From NCBI RefSeq assembly GCF_000203975.2, contig NZ_AFCF02000008.1, forward strand, positions 248,001 through 312,000: a stretch of 64,000 bases of DNA, in the 5' to 3' direction. The position numbers and the translations under genes were made by a program. The stretch's first letter is position 1. Each line of letters starts with the position of its first letter. This stretch comes from Leisingera sp. ANG1. GTDB lineage: Bacteria > Pseudomonadota > Alphaproteobacteria > Rhodobacterales > Rhodobacteraceae. Below are positions 1 through 9,054 of the stretch, piece after piece. A model generated the notes under the pieces. It had not been told where the DNA came from. It ran no database searches and saw only the letters and a list, made by a program, of their open reading frames with translations.

Positions 1-2951
1 AATGGCTGAGAGATCAGGAACGGTTTGATGTGGTTCATACATCGGAATGGCGCGGGGGCATGTTCTATGCGCTGATGGCCAAGCGCCTGGGCCTTGCCTT
101 TCAGGATACGCTTTTCCTGGTAAAAACCTCTTCGCCGCACATCTGGAACCGCCACTACCAGATGCAGCCGATTGAGCGGCGCGATCTGGTTCTTGCCGCC
201 TATGCGGAACAAAAGTGTGTAGAACTGGCCGACGCAGTCATTGGGGGCTCCGCCCATCTGATCACCTTCATGGAGCAAATCGGCTACCGGATACCGGATG
301 CCAATGTTTTCGTGCAGCCCAACATCGTAGATTTTTCCAAGGTGCCAGTCACCGATCAGCGCCCGCCGCGCCAGCCGGGTGACGTTGTAAAATCACGTGA
401 ACTGATCTTTTTTGGCCGCTTGGAAGGGCGCAAAGGTGTCGAACTGATGTGCAACGCGCTCGATATTCTGCGCGAGCGCCAGATCTCTCCGTCCAGCGTG
501 ACGTTCATGGGGAAATGGGGTGGCGCCCTGGCCACTCAGGGCGGTATGAAGGTGCAGGATTATATCGAGGAAAAGGCGCGGGATTGGGATTTCCCGGTTT
601 CCTACATCACCGATAAGAACCAGCCTGAAGCGCTCAGCCACATGTGTTCGCGCGATATGATCGCAGTGATGCCGTCGCTGATCGAAAACTCCACTATGGC
701 AGTCTATGAAACGCTGGAATGCAACATTCCATTCATTGCGACCGATGTTGGCGGCACCGCTGAACTGATTGACCAAAGGGACCACGCCAGTTGCTTGGTT
801 GAGCCTATTTCCACAGCGCTCGCGGACCGGTTGGAACAGGTGTTGGAACACGGCCAGCGTATCGCAAGGCCGGGGTTCTCCAATGATGAGAACCTGCAGG
901 TCTGGTATGGCTTCCACGCCTATCTCGGTGAACAGATCGAACAGCTCGGCGCACGGCAAGCTATTTCAGCCATTACAGCTGAAATTGACGCGCCCGGCCA
1001 GCCCGTCGACACGATCCGTTATGCTGTGCTGTTGCGCAACGGCGATGACGTGGAAGCCCTGGCACAAGCCTTGCTGAGTGAACGCCCTGACAGCGTGGCC
1101 CTCGCCTACAACGACGCGAAACTGCAAAGTGCCGTTGCCAAGGCGAAGACTACCCTGCAGGATGCCGGACACGAAGTAATCGAGCTTTCCTGTATCGGTC
1201 AGGCAGCTGGCAGCACGCTGCATGCGCTGGCGAACCTGCCAGGGGCAGACGCCATCGTAATCGCGCATGGAGCCTCTGTGAGGCCGGCTCCGGGCTTCCT
1301 TGCTGCTGCCCGCACGGCGCTGAAACACCGGCCGGCCAGCCTGTTCACCAGCTTCTTCAGTGCCGCAGGAGATCTCCGGGGACTGCCAGCAGGCAGCGAT
1401 GTGGCCTCGCAGCTGCTGTCCCCGCGCGCCTACGGGCCAGAGGTTTTCGCCATGCTGCGCACCACCTATGACAAGGTCGGTCAATTCGAGCCCTACGACG
1501 TTCAACGGGGGATCCTGCACGAGTTTGTCACCCGGGCTGCTGTGCAGTTCAATGACGATCTTCTGGTCTGCCCCGAAGAGCTGCTTGATTGGCCGCAGGC
1601 GCTGGAAGAAGCGCAGGCGATGGCAGACGATACTGTGTATGCCTACCTCAAATCCAAACCACTGCTTGATGAGTCAGGGTTGGCCCAGCGGAAATTTCTG
1701 CTGAGCGCTCTGCATATGGTCAACGGCAGCAACCGGTCCGTCGGCAGCAATTCCCTTCGCGATGGAGGACGCCCCGCGGAGAGCCCGCTGTGGTTGACAC
1801 CGGCTGACTGGAACCGGGAAGAAATCCGGGGTGCGCTGAAACGGAAACTTGTAGCCGGCCTTGATGAAGAGTCCAACACGCTTTGGCTGTTCGCACGGGG
1901 CTCTGGCAGCCGCCGTCTCATAGCACGCGACGCTGATCAGCCGATTGAACTGGTGGAAGAACATCTGAGCCCGGACGGGAAGGATCACCTCACCCTATAC
2001 TGCTTCAGGATCCCCGAAAGCTGGGAAACCGGTACGGCCTATGCTCTTAACTGGTGCCTGTTCGATGGCGAAACGAGGACGGGAAATCAGTTTCTTCGTG
2101 TTAGCAAACTTGCCAGCAACACCTATGCGCTTTCCTCGCGGAAGCCTGTCCTGACTAAAGAGACACTGCAAAAGGTATTCAGTCTGCAGATCGAGGGTGC
2201 TTCCGCAACGGCTGCACTTGAAAACAAGGCCCTAGCTGCCTCGCTCCCGCATCTGGAAGAAGCGGCAAAGCATCTCCCTGCCCGCCCGCAGGACGCGCCG
2301 CAACAACAGCCTAAGCCAGCTGCGGTTGCTCCGGTTTCCGGCAATACCTCAGCGCAAACCGTAACCGAGCTGTTGCGGCTTGCCCAGGAAACGGACCGGC
2401 CCGAGCTGGAACGCCTGGCGATGCAGACCCGCAGCGAACTGCTGCTTGCAGAGAAATCTCCGCTTGTTTGGAACGAAAAGACCGCCAGCGATCCGCGGGA
2501 TGTGCGTTCATTCCTGCCCCTGCCAGCCGATGGGCGCTGGCAGGAAAACGAATGGCTGCAAGGCTGGGCTTGGGACAAGAACAGTCCGGAAGAAACGCTT
2601 CATATTGTGGTCTTGCAAGGCTCAGTACCCGTATTTGCAGGTCCAGCAGGCTATCATGATCCTAACTTGGGCCGCCGCACGCCAGGACTGGAGCGGCACG
2701 CCTTCCGCATTCCGGTGCTGCCCGCGTTTCTAAATAGCAGCAAAGGCCCCCTTTCGCTGCGGATCCTGGAAACGGGTGACCTGGTCCGCAACGGCCAGAT
2801 TGAATTGGACAGTGCAGCTCCAAGCGTCCTTGTTCCTGCCAAGGGCGGCACTCAACACGCCCGTACAGGCACGCGCCCTCCTGCCAGAAACGAGTCCTTG
2901 ATGCGGCGCGCAGGCAGGGTTCTGAAGGCGATGGGAAGCAAAACCCGCTGA
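1..2951 (+). CDS. Multidomain glycosyltransferase (GT4-type), 5' truncated by window edge
   Basis: The reading frame is open to the first base, so the true start lies outside; residues before the first GTG (base 30) still read like a GT4 N-terminal domain. The first ~310 residues form a GT-B glycosyltransferase: an HTSEWRGG acceptor-side motif, then FFGRLEGRKGVELM opening the nucleotide-sugar domain, and the E-x7-E signature in SLIENSTMAVYE followed by DVGGTAELI. A second region (about 320-520) resembles a degenerate GT2-like Rossmann domain. The C-terminal ~100 residues contain a GWAWDKNSPEE-type beta module that I know from other proteobacterial surface-glycan proteins. It ends 149 bp before a TPR-methyltransferase gene on the same strand. 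The role is inferred: transfer of sugars to a surface polymer or glycoprotein. The sugar and acceptor cannot be read from the sequence. Confidence 0.85.
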   Translation, partial: WLRDQERFDVVHTSEWRGGMFYALMAKRLGLAFQDTLFLVKTSSPHIWNRHYQMQPIERRDLVLAAYAEQKCVELADAVIGGSAHLITFMEQIGYRIPDANVFVQPNIVDFSKVPVTDQRPPRQPGDVVKSRELIFFGRLEGRKGVELMCNALDILRERQISPSSVTFMGKWGGALATQGGMKVQDYIEEKARDWDFPVSYITDKNQPEALSHMCSRDMIAVMPSLIENSTMAVYETLECNIPFIATDVGGTAELIDQRDHASCLVEPISTALADRLEQVLEHGQRIARPGFSNDENLQVWYGFHAYLGEQIEQLGARQAISAITAEIDAPGQPVDTIRYAVLLRNGDDVEALAQALLSERPDSVALAYNDAKLQSAVAKAKTTLQDAGHEVIELSCIGQAAGSTLHALANLPGADAIVIAHGASVRPAPGFLAAARTALKHRPASLFTSFFSAAGDLRGLPAGSDVASQLLSPRAYGPEVFAMLRTTYDKVGQFEPYDVQRGILHEFVTRAAVQFNDDLLVCPEELLDWPQALEEAQAMADDTVYAYLKSKPLLDESGLAQRKFLLSALHMVNGSNRSVGSNSLRDGGRPAESPLWLTPADWNREEIRGALKRKLVAGLDEESNTLWLFARGSGSRRLIARDADQPIELVEEHLSPDGKDHLTLYCFRIPESWETGTAYALNWCLFDGETRTGNQFLRVSKLASNTYALSSRKPVLTKETLQKVFSLQIEGASATAALENKALAASLPHLEEAAKHLPARPQDAPQQQPKPAAVAPVSGNTSAQTVTELLRLAQETDRPELERLAMQTRSELLLAEKSPLVWNEKTASDPRDVRSFLPLPADGRWQENEWLQGWAWDKNSPEETLHIVVLQGSVPVFAGPAGYHDPNLGRRTPGLERHAFRIPVLPAFLNSSKGPLSLRILETGDLVRNGQIELDSAAPSVLVPAKGGTQHARTGTRPPARNESLMRRAGRVLKAMGSKTR

Positions 2952-2967
2952 ATGCAGAGACATCTAT

Positions 2968-3004
2968 CAGACACTTGCTTGAGCTAGGATCAAGCAAGTG
3001 TCTG
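2968..3004 (+). terminator. Perfect 15-bp inverted repeat, 7-nt loop
   Basis: Arms 2968-2982 and 2990-3004 are exact reverse complements around the loop GCTAGGA, 16 bp after the glycosyltransferase stop. The stem is not GC-rich and no T-run follows. It may be a transcript-end stabiliser, a weak terminator or a protein-binding palindrome rather than a classical intrinsic terminator. Confidence 0.6.
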
Positions 3005-3100
3005 CACAATATGCACTTTGAGGGCTCACAGTGAGACCCGGCCCTGCGCGGCCCTCACCGTATAGCCGGCTGGTTTCAACGCTAAGGAGGCTGACTGCCA

Positions 3101-4486
3101 ATGCAATCAGGAACTATTCACCTCGCACAACCTGCAAACGGCTCGCAAGCGGATCTGCCGCGGGCGATCGGGGCCATGCAGCGCCAGGAGTGGGAGGAAG
3201 CCCGCCGTATACTGGTGCCGCTTGCCGCTCAGAAACCCAAAAGCGTGGCCTCTTTTCATCTGGCCCGCCTCGAACTGGAAGCCGGGGACACAGCTGCGGC
3301 TGAAACTCACTTGAATGCGTTCTTGGAATTCCGCCCCCGGCACCCTGGCGCACTAGCGCTGAAGGCCCGGGTCGCCTTGATCCGTGGTGAATTGGAGCTG
3401 GCGTCAGAACTGGCGGACGAAGCTCTTGAGCAGGACCCAAAAAACTTTGGTGCTTTGAGCACACGTTCCCAGATTGACGATGCACTGAACACAAAGGCAG
3501 CCGCCCAAGCACTGGAAACACTGAACTCCGGCTATCTCAAAGCGCGGCAGGACGGACCAGACAGCAAACTGCTTGCCGCCGCTGCGACGCTGGCCGAATT
3601 GGATCCTGGAAACCGCTGGAACGACGACACAACAGCAGCAGCAATCGCCTATTTCAAGCATGCCGGTGATCTGCAGGCAGCCTTGAGAAACTATGACCCG
3701 CATCTGATCAGCGCATCGGTGGAACTCGATTACATCACCTGGCCCAAGCGCATCCAGCCCCATATCCGCGGCGGGGCGGTTCTCGATGTCGGCTGCGGTT
3801 TCGGCGGCTATGGCATGGGTTTTTTGATTGCCGGTGCCAAATCCTACACAGGCCTGGATCCTGTGATGCAGCTTGACAGCACAAAGGCGCGGAACAAACG
3901 CACCCGAAGTGTTGCAAACCTGGGAGTGACACCACGGGAAATCAGTGCTTCGCTTCCCGCGATCAATCTTATCCAGGGCAAGTTGGAAGACCTGCACATT
4001 GACAGCACGTTTCACGCTATTTCGCTGCACAATGTAACGGAACACCTGATCCAGCTCGAGGAGGTGTTCAAAGAGCTCGCCACGCTCTGCAAAAAAGATG
4101 CGAAGCTCATTTATACCCACCACAACTACTATTGCTGGAACGGGCATCACGGAAACCCGGCGTGGCCGGAACAGCTTGATACCGACAATCCTGAGCATCT
4201 GCGGCTTTACGATTGGAACCATATCGAATTTGCCGTTAACGCCCCAGAGGACGACTATGTAAGAACTCATTTGAACCGGGTTCGCCTCGACGAAATCCGG
4301 TCAATCACCGAAAAATACTTCGACATCGAAACCTGGCAGGAGATCCCGTCTTCGCCCTCCACCTTGTCGCGTCTGACGCCAGAAATCCTTGGCAGAATCC
4401 GCAAGACGATCCCCGATATCGAAGAACGCGAGTTGACAACAAATCTCGTCTTCTGCGTTGCGGCCCCCAAGCCTCCTACCGGTTGA
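3101..4486 (+). CDS. TPR-repeat SAM-dependent methyltransferase
   Basis: Start chosen from a strong AAGGAGG at 3084-3090, ten bases before ATG. The N-terminal ~150 residues are alternating amphipathic helices of TPR type (ARLELEAGD, ALKARVALIRGELELA, DEALEQDPKNFGAL). The C-terminal half is a class I methyltransferase: motif I VLDVGCGFGGYG near residues 226-237, an acidic motif II region (YTGLDPV), then SLHNVTEHLIQLEEVFKEL, which resembles the post-II region of small-molecule or glycan methyltransferases. No signal peptide, so it is cytosolic. The neighbouring glycosyltransferase suggests methylation of a surface sugar or protein, but the substrate is unknown. Confidence 0.85.
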   Translation: MQSGTIHLAQPANGSQADLPRAIGAMQRQEWEEARRILVPLAAQKPKSVASFHLARLELEAGDTAAAETHLNAFLEFRPRHPGALALKARVALIRGELELASELADEALEQDPKNFGALSTRSQIDDALNTKAAAQALETLNSGYLKARQDGPDSKLLAAAATLAELDPGNRWNDDTTAAAIAYFKHAGDLQAALRNYDPHLISASVELDYITWPKRIQPHIRGGAVLDVGCGFGGYGMGFLIAGAKSYTGLDPVMQLDSTKARNKRTRSVANLGVTPREISASLPAINLIQGKLEDLHIDSTFHAISLHNVTEHLIQLEEVFKELATLCKKDAKLIYTHHNYYCWNGHHGNPAWPEQLDTDNPEHLRLYDWNHIEFAVNAPEDDYVRTHLNRVRLDEIRSITEKYFDIETWQEIPSSPSTLSRLTPEILGRIRKTIPDIEERELTTNLVFCVAAPKPPTG

Positions 4487-4896
4487 TAGTTGCTTGAACA
4501 TTGGACCGGTCACTAAAAGGAAATGTCCAAGCTTTCGGTTTAACCTGCACGTTTTCCGCTGCGGGATCGTTTGGGCCCTGAACTGAGCCATCCGGACGGA
4601 TTGGATACGGCGTTAAGTGTTCTCAGCGAGACCGGAGTATTTGGCTGCTTTTGTCAGTTCTGGCCCTCAACTGACCATCGGCGCTGCTCCACCGGGCAGG
4701 TCCTTCGGGCCGCACGTGAGGCAGCGTTGGCTGCCTATGCCCTGACGGGGGCAGAAGCAGGCGAATGCTGTTTTAATGGAGATTTCACGAAGGATAACAA
4801 AACGTTATCCATTCATTCACTTTCCGGCCCCACTCTGCGTAGAGCAACCGCTTGCTATCGCAATCACAGCGAGTGCAATCGCCTTGAGGGCCGCAA
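4487..4896. other. 410-bp intergenic region with no gene recognised
   Basis: No reading frame here has both a ribosome binding site and family-like sequence. The only structured element noticed is the inverted repeat at 4792-4810. The region presumably holds the promoter of the sensor kinase gene. Confidence 0.6.
4792..4810. promoter_or_regulatory. Inverted repeat upstream of the sensor kinase gene
   Basis: GGATAAC and GTTATCC form perfect 7-bp arms around AAAAC, 86 bp before the kinase start. The size and AT content suit a dimeric regulator operator. No regulator is identified. Confidence 0.4.
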
Positions 4897-7179
4897 ATGT
4901 TCAAAAGTTCCGCTTCCTCGCTCAGAGGCCGGGTCGCCGGTCTTTCCGCTGCGATTTCGATCACGGCCGTTGTTCTGCTTACCCTCGCAAGCGGCCTGAC
5001 CTCCAGATACCTGGAACGGCAAAGAACCCTCGACGAGGTCATGGATACCGCTGCGCTGATCGCGCGCGCCACCGAAGATGCCAACGGCCAAGTGGTTTCG
5101 GATGCAGTCATTCTCGCCAGCATGCCGGCGGTCGCTCAGCTGACCAGGAACGGCGGCGGTGACCCGGCTAGCAGTGAAAAGCGGGAGGAGGCGCTTGCCC
5201 GGCTGGCCAAAATTTTCAGCGCCTTTTTTGAACTCCGCCCTGCCTATGAGCAAATCCGCCTGGTTGGCATTGATGACAATGGCCGGGAAATCCTGCGCCT
5301 CAACAGACAGGGCAGCGAAGTGCTGCGCGTTCCAGAGGACGGGCTGCAGGAAAAGGCTGGGGAATCCTATTTCCAGGACGCCCTGTCATTGAATCCGCGT
5401 TCGGCGCTGACAGGAACAGCCTCCTACAATCGCGAAAACGGCCGCATCGCGGAACCTAGGACGGTGATGTACCGCGTCCTTGTGCCCGCCTTCCGCGACA
5501 GCGGAGAGATGTTCGGCTTTATCATTATCAACGTGAACGTGCTGAAGCATAACAGGAACACCTTCAGAAATCTGCCGCTCAAGGCAGATTTTGTGCTGCA
5601 TAACACAAAGGGCGGCAGTTACGCTTGGGACGCAGGTGATCAGGAAGGCGTCTTTTCCCTGGCTGGCAGCGCCGGCCTGCCGGACAGTGTCTGGCAGGCG
5701 GCGACCTCAGCCGCAGACGCGCCGGTACGGACAACCAGCGGCGGAAGATTGTTTGTAACGACGCGGCTCGACAGCCTCAGCAACTCCGGTCATGCCGTCA
5801 GCTTCACCCTGATCAAGCAGCAGGATTTCTTTGCCCGTTTCCTGCCGGACAGCACACTTGCCCTTATCGCCCTGGGCCTGGTTTTTGTTGGCTGGTCCGC
5901 CCGTTTCTCCAGGAAACGGGTCGAAAGGGAAATGACGCCAATGGTTGAAATGAGCTCTGAAATTATCAGGGCATCCAATCAGGGGCGGTTGCCTGATCTT
6001 CCAACCCATCTACAAGACGAGGTCGGCGATCTTGCCCGAAGCTTTGAAAAGCTGATCACCAAGCTTCGGCAACAGGAATCCAGTGCGCTGATGCTGTTCA
6101 ATGGGGTTGGAGACGGGCTTGCCATTCTCGACCGCCAAGGCAAGATTCTGCGCATTAATTCGGCCATGCAAATCATGTTCCAAGTGTCCGAAGCTGATGC
6201 CGCAGGTAATGACTTTGCGCAGTTTCTGGCACCGGGCGAATGGGAGCGCTTTCAGCATGGCCTATCGGACTACCCGCACGAGAAGGACTGCCCGGTTCTG
6301 GGCCGGATGCATGAATGCGAAGGCCCGGTCCAGGAGGGCGGCCGCACTTGGCTGGAGCTGACCCTGTCCCCTATTCCGGAGCAGGCCTCCCCAAGTTTTG
6401 CGCTGGTAGTACGTGACATCACCGAACGCCGGAAAATGCTGCTCCAAGCGGAACATTTGATTGAACAGTTGAACAGGTCGAACAAAGATCTGGTGGAGTT
6501 TGCCTATGTGGCTTCCCATGACCTGAAGGCACCTTTGAGGGCGATTTCCCACGCCGCGGCCTGGCTGGAGGAGGACCTGGCGGACAAGCTGACGGAAGGA
6601 ACCCGCGAACACATCTCCTTCATGAAGTCCAGGATCGGGCGCATGTCGCGCCTGCTTGATGACCTGCTAGAACATTCCCGGATCGGCAACGAAACTCATG
6701 CTCCGGCGGAAGACATGGTTGACGGCAGCAGTTTTGCCGAAGATCTGGAGCTTCTGGCAGCGCCGCCCGATGATTTTTCATTCACATTCGACGACAGCTT
6801 CAAGCAATCAGTTTTTTCCCGCTTCCCGCTGCAAATCGTTCTGCTCAATCTGATCACCAATGCGATCAAGCATAACGACAAGGAGCATGGAGAGGTTCAT
6901 GTCAGTCTCGCGGACAAAGGGGACCTCCTGGAGTTCACCGTGACCGACAACGGTCCAGGGATCCCCAAACGCCATCATGAAACCGTCTTTGGCTTATTCA
7001 AGACACTGGCCCCACGGGACAAGGTCGAAGGCAGCGGCATGGGACTATCCCTCGTGCGCAAGCATTTGCATGTGCTGGGACATGACATTCGCATCGTATC
7101 CGATGGTGATAACGGCGGAACCCAATTCATTTTCACATGGCCCAGGAAACCAGAAAGCGGAGAACAAAATGCAGCTTAA
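4897..7179 (+). CDS. Membrane sensor histidine kinase (extracytoplasmic sensor, HAMP-like, PAS, HisKA, HATPase)
   Basis: A 760-residue hybrid-free sensor kinase. A TM helix at about 13-31 and a second near 318-337 bracket a ~285-residue extracytoplasmic domain that looks Cache-like (inference from topology and length). A HAMP-like helical linker follows (about 338-395), then a PAS domain (about 396-510, GDGLAILDRQGKILRINSA). The H-box is ASHDLKAPLRAIS with phospho-acceptor His541. The ATPase has an N box (NLITNAIKHND), G1 (DNGPGIP) and G2 (GSGMGLSL). This H-box and the TLAPRDKVEGSGMGL stretch resemble kinases paired with Rcp/CheY-like regulators, and the next gene overlaps it by 11 bp and encodes such a regulator. 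The ligand is unknown. Confidence 0.93.
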   Translation: MFKSSASSLRGRVAGLSAAISITAVVLLTLASGLTSRYLERQRTLDEVMDTAALIARATEDANGQVVSDAVILASMPAVAQLTRNGGGDPASSEKREEALARLAKIFSAFFELRPAYEQIRLVGIDDNGREILRLNRQGSEVLRVPEDGLQEKAGESYFQDALSLNPRSALTGTASYNRENGRIAEPRTVMYRVLVPAFRDSGEMFGFIIINVNVLKHNRNTFRNLPLKADFVLHNTKGGSYAWDAGDQEGVFSLAGSAGLPDSVWQAATSAADAPVRTTSGGRLFVTTRLDSLSNSGHAVSFTLIKQQDFFARFLPDSTLALIALGLVFVGWSARFSRKRVEREMTPMVEMSSEIIRASNQGRLPDLPTHLQDEVGDLARSFEKLITKLRQQESSALMLFNGVGDGLAILDRQGKILRINSAMQIMFQVSEADAAGNDFAQFLAPGEWERFQHGLSDYPHEKDCPVLGRMHECEGPVQEGGRTWLELTLSPIPEQASPSFALVVRDITERRKMLLQAEHLIEQLNRSNKDLVEFAYVASHDLKAPLRAISHAAAWLEEDLADKLTEGTREHISFMKSRIGRMSRLLDDLLEHSRIGNETHAPAEDMVDGSSFAEDLELLAAPPDDFSFTFDDSFKQSVFSRFPLQIVLLNLITNAIKHNDKEHGEVHVSLADKGDLLEFTVTDNGPGIPKRHHETVFGLFKTLAPRDKVEGSGMGLSLVRKHLHVLGHDIRIVSDGDNGGTQFIFTWPRKPESGEQNAA

Positions 7180-7621
7180 TCCGCCGGAACAGATGCAGCC
7201 GGTCAACATTCTTCTAGTGGAGGACGACGACTTTGAAGCAATGGCCGTACGGCGGGCCTTTGCCAAGGCGCGGCTTTCGAACCAGATCACCCGCGCACAC
7301 GACGGTGAGGAAGCCCTGGAAATTCTTGAGCAACGGCATCCGGAGGTGTCTGTCAACGGCCCCGTAATCATGCTTATCGACATCAACATGCCGCGGATGA
7401 ACGGGCATGAACTGGTTGAGGCGATACGGTCCAGGCAGGCCCTGCGCCACATGATTTGCTTTATGCTGACGACCTCCCGCGAACCCCGCGATGTAGACCG
7501 CGCCTATCAGCAGAACGTGGCAGGCTACATCATCAAGGAAACTGCCGGCCACGATTTCTCAAACCTGCTCAATCTGCTGGGAGACTATTGGATTACAGTG
7601 CAGCTGCCGACTCCGCACTAG
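7169..7621 (+). CDS. Single-domain response regulator, Rcp1/CheY-like
   Basis: 150 residues. The ATG lies inside the last codons of the upstream kinase gene (11-bp overlap), showing translational coupling. A receiver domain fills the protein: acidic pocket VEDDDFE near residues 15-20, phospho-acceptor Asp71 in LIDINMPRMNG, Thr/Ser switch in MLTTS and Lys in IIKE. The acidic pocket and the ~15-residue insertion before beta-3 are typical of the Rcp type that serves phytochrome-like and related sensor kinases. There is no output domain, so it presumably acts by protein contact or as a phosphorelay intermediate. Confidence 0.92.
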   Translation: MQLNPPEQMQPVNILLVEDDDFEAMAVRRAFAKARLSNQITRAHDGEEALEILEQRHPEVSVNGPVIMLIDINMPRMNGHELVEAIRSRQALRHMICFMLTTSREPRDVDRAYQQNVAGYIIKETAGHDFSNLLNLLGDYWITVQLPTPH

Positions 7622-8017
7622 GGGCATGACGCGCCTTGCCTCCACAGGCCTTTACCGCAGCCCAAGTCCACTGCCGGTTTTGCGGGGTGTCACCACACCC
7701 GGCTCTGGCATGGATACCGCCCGAGGACATCCAAACAGCGCCTGCCTCTTGCACCGCAACAGCCATGCAGACAGACAGAGTTTGTGGTAGCGGCACATTG
7801 GCCCCTGCCCTCCGCTCTTTGCACAAGCGGCAGCCCCGCTGCGAACCCGCCGGTTCAGCGGAGCAAGCTCCGGAAGCCGGCCGGCACGGAATGTCGCTAT
7901 TGCAACTGGTTCAACACATGGCGCCAGCAGGTTCACTGCTGGCGCTGGTTTTCAGACACTTCCGCTGGGTAGCCAATTCTGGTGCCCAAAGGCGGTGTTC
8001 ACCGCGCTGGCGGAAGG
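7622..8017. other. 396-bp intergenic region
   Basis: No supported gene. Possible reading frames have no domain-like sequence. The stretch ends in the strong hairpin at 7921-7945, so it may be a long 3' UTR of the kinase/regulator operon or hold an unrecognised small RNA. Confidence 0.5.
7921..7952 (+). terminator. Rho-independent terminator, 10-bp stem
   Basis: GCGCCAGCAG (7921-7930) pairs perfectly with CTGCTGGCGC (7936-7945) around GTTCA. TGGTTTTC follows, giving a short T-run on the plus strand. It lies about 300 bp downstream of the response regulator. Confidence 0.75.
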
Positions 8018-8266
8018 TTAAGACTTGCATTCCCAAGCACGTTTGACCAAGCGGTCTTTGCGATCGAACCAATAGTTTTGCTCATTCGCGCTTAGCCTAT
8101 CCGGATTGCGGACAACTGCGTCAGCCTGAGCTATGGCCTGAGGCAATTCGCGGCACGGATAGTATTCCGGCGGCGTAACTTCAGGCGCTTGTTCTCCTTC
8201 AAACTCTTCGCATCCGGCCAGAATGGAACTCGCCAAAGCGAATGCAAAAACACTTACCAACTTCAT
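8018..8266 (-). CDS. Small lipoprotein, hypothetical
   Basis: 82 residues. The start is set at MKLVSVFAFALASSILAGC, a complete lipoprotein signal peptide with lipobox LAGC (Cys19). A longer upstream frame would bury this signal peptide, and AAAAGGGG precedes the chosen ATG. The mature part is short and charged, with two further cysteines (YPC and WEC near the end) that could form a disulfide. I do not recognise the family. It is probably anchored in the outer or inner membrane facing the periplasm. Confidence 0.75.
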   Translation of the reverse strand: MKLVSVFAFALASSILAGCEEFEGEQAPEVTPPEYYPCRELPQAIAQADAVVRNPDRLSANEQNYWFDRKDRLVKRAWECKS

Positions 8267-8726
8267 CTTCGACCCCTTTTGTCTCCAGGAAAAATTAGAT
8301 TTCCACCATTTCTGCATTTCAGCACTATTCACTTCATCCGCTCGGGTGCATTTGACTTTTTAACGTCCTGCAAGGGGAAACAGATCGCTTGAATATTCTT
8401 TCCAGTCCAGTTGGTGTGTTTTTCCGGCAAGTCAAATCAAGGCTTCTCTTTTCAGGAAAAATCCGGGATCAAACCTTTGGCAAGAGCGGCGAGACAGGAG
8501 AGAGGAAGCAGCCCTTCCAGGGGCGGCCGGAACGCTTCTTAGAGTAAGCAGATGAGGGCAAACAAGGACACTTTCGGGATTGCCAATGCAGAAATTCAAA
8601 ACGCGTTCTGCGCCTGATAAGCCATGCCTCCATTACTCGATTTGCAGAACAAAATGGCAAAGAGAACGCAGTTCAACTCTCTTGGCATCACCGGCAGACA
8701 TCGCGGCATAACATTCCGCGGTTCAC

Positions 8727-8770
8727 TCCATCAAAAGCTGAGGATTAGTTTCGCAGCTCCCTTTGATGGA
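8727..8770. ncRNA. Candidate structured RNA: 14-bp stem with bulge
   Basis: TCCATCAAA (8727-8735) plus AGCTG (8736-8740) pair with CAGCT (8754-8758) and TTTGATGGA (8762-8770), leaving a CCC bulge and a 13-nt loop. This is far longer than expected by chance in noncoding DNA. Strand and function are unknown. Confidence 0.4.
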
Positions 8771-8972
8771 TAAAAGCGCTGGGACGACCCCTGACCAAAA
8801 GTGGTAATGCCACACGATTAAGTACTAGAGGCGCACCCGGTGCTTGATGGCGGGCGTCTTGCAGCTATCGTCTTTCTGCGAGGCCGGCAGTGTATTGAAA
8901 GATGCAACGCAATTTAGTTTGTCCGGGGGCGCTGGTTAATAACATTAAATAATAGCCAGCTGAAGCAAGAAA

Positions 8973-8995
8973 CGCCGTCGCGCACGGCGGTTTTT
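8973..8995 (+). terminator. Terminator-like hairpin with T5
   Basis: CGCCGT (8973-8978) and ACGGCG (8984-8989) pair around CGCGC and are followed by GTTTTT. It lies 60 bp before the first exopolysaccharide gene, so it could end an upstream transcript or act as a leader attenuator. Confidence 0.6.
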
Positions 8996-8998
8996 CAG

Positions 8999-9012
8999 GG
9001 GACACGTGTCCC
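8999..9012. promoter_or_regulatory. 14-bp perfect palindrome containing CACGTG
   Basis: GGGACACGTGTCCC is a perfect palindrome directly after the terminator-like hairpin and 43 bp before the likely UDP-xylose synthase start. Candidate operator for the polysaccharide operon. Confidence 0.45.
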
Positions 9013-9054
9013 GACAATTATATTGTGGTGCTGTACCGGATGGGGGTTGGGTAC

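Larger units (their letters stand above)
8267..9054. other. ~790-bp noncoding region upstream of the exopolysaccharide operon
   Basis: No credible gene on either strand. It holds a long bulged hairpin at 8727-8770, a terminator-like hairpin at 8973-8995 and a 14-bp palindrome at 8999-9012. It is AT-rich near 8935-8955. This suggests an extended 5' regulatory region or small RNA genes. Confidence 0.55.

Noticed and set aside
7636-8046. 136-codon open frame downstream of the response regulator
   Set aside because: It has random-looking composition, no ribosome binding site and spans a strong terminator.
8936-8948. CtrA binding site TTAA-N7-TTAA
   Set aside because: The two TTAA words are five bases apart, not seven.
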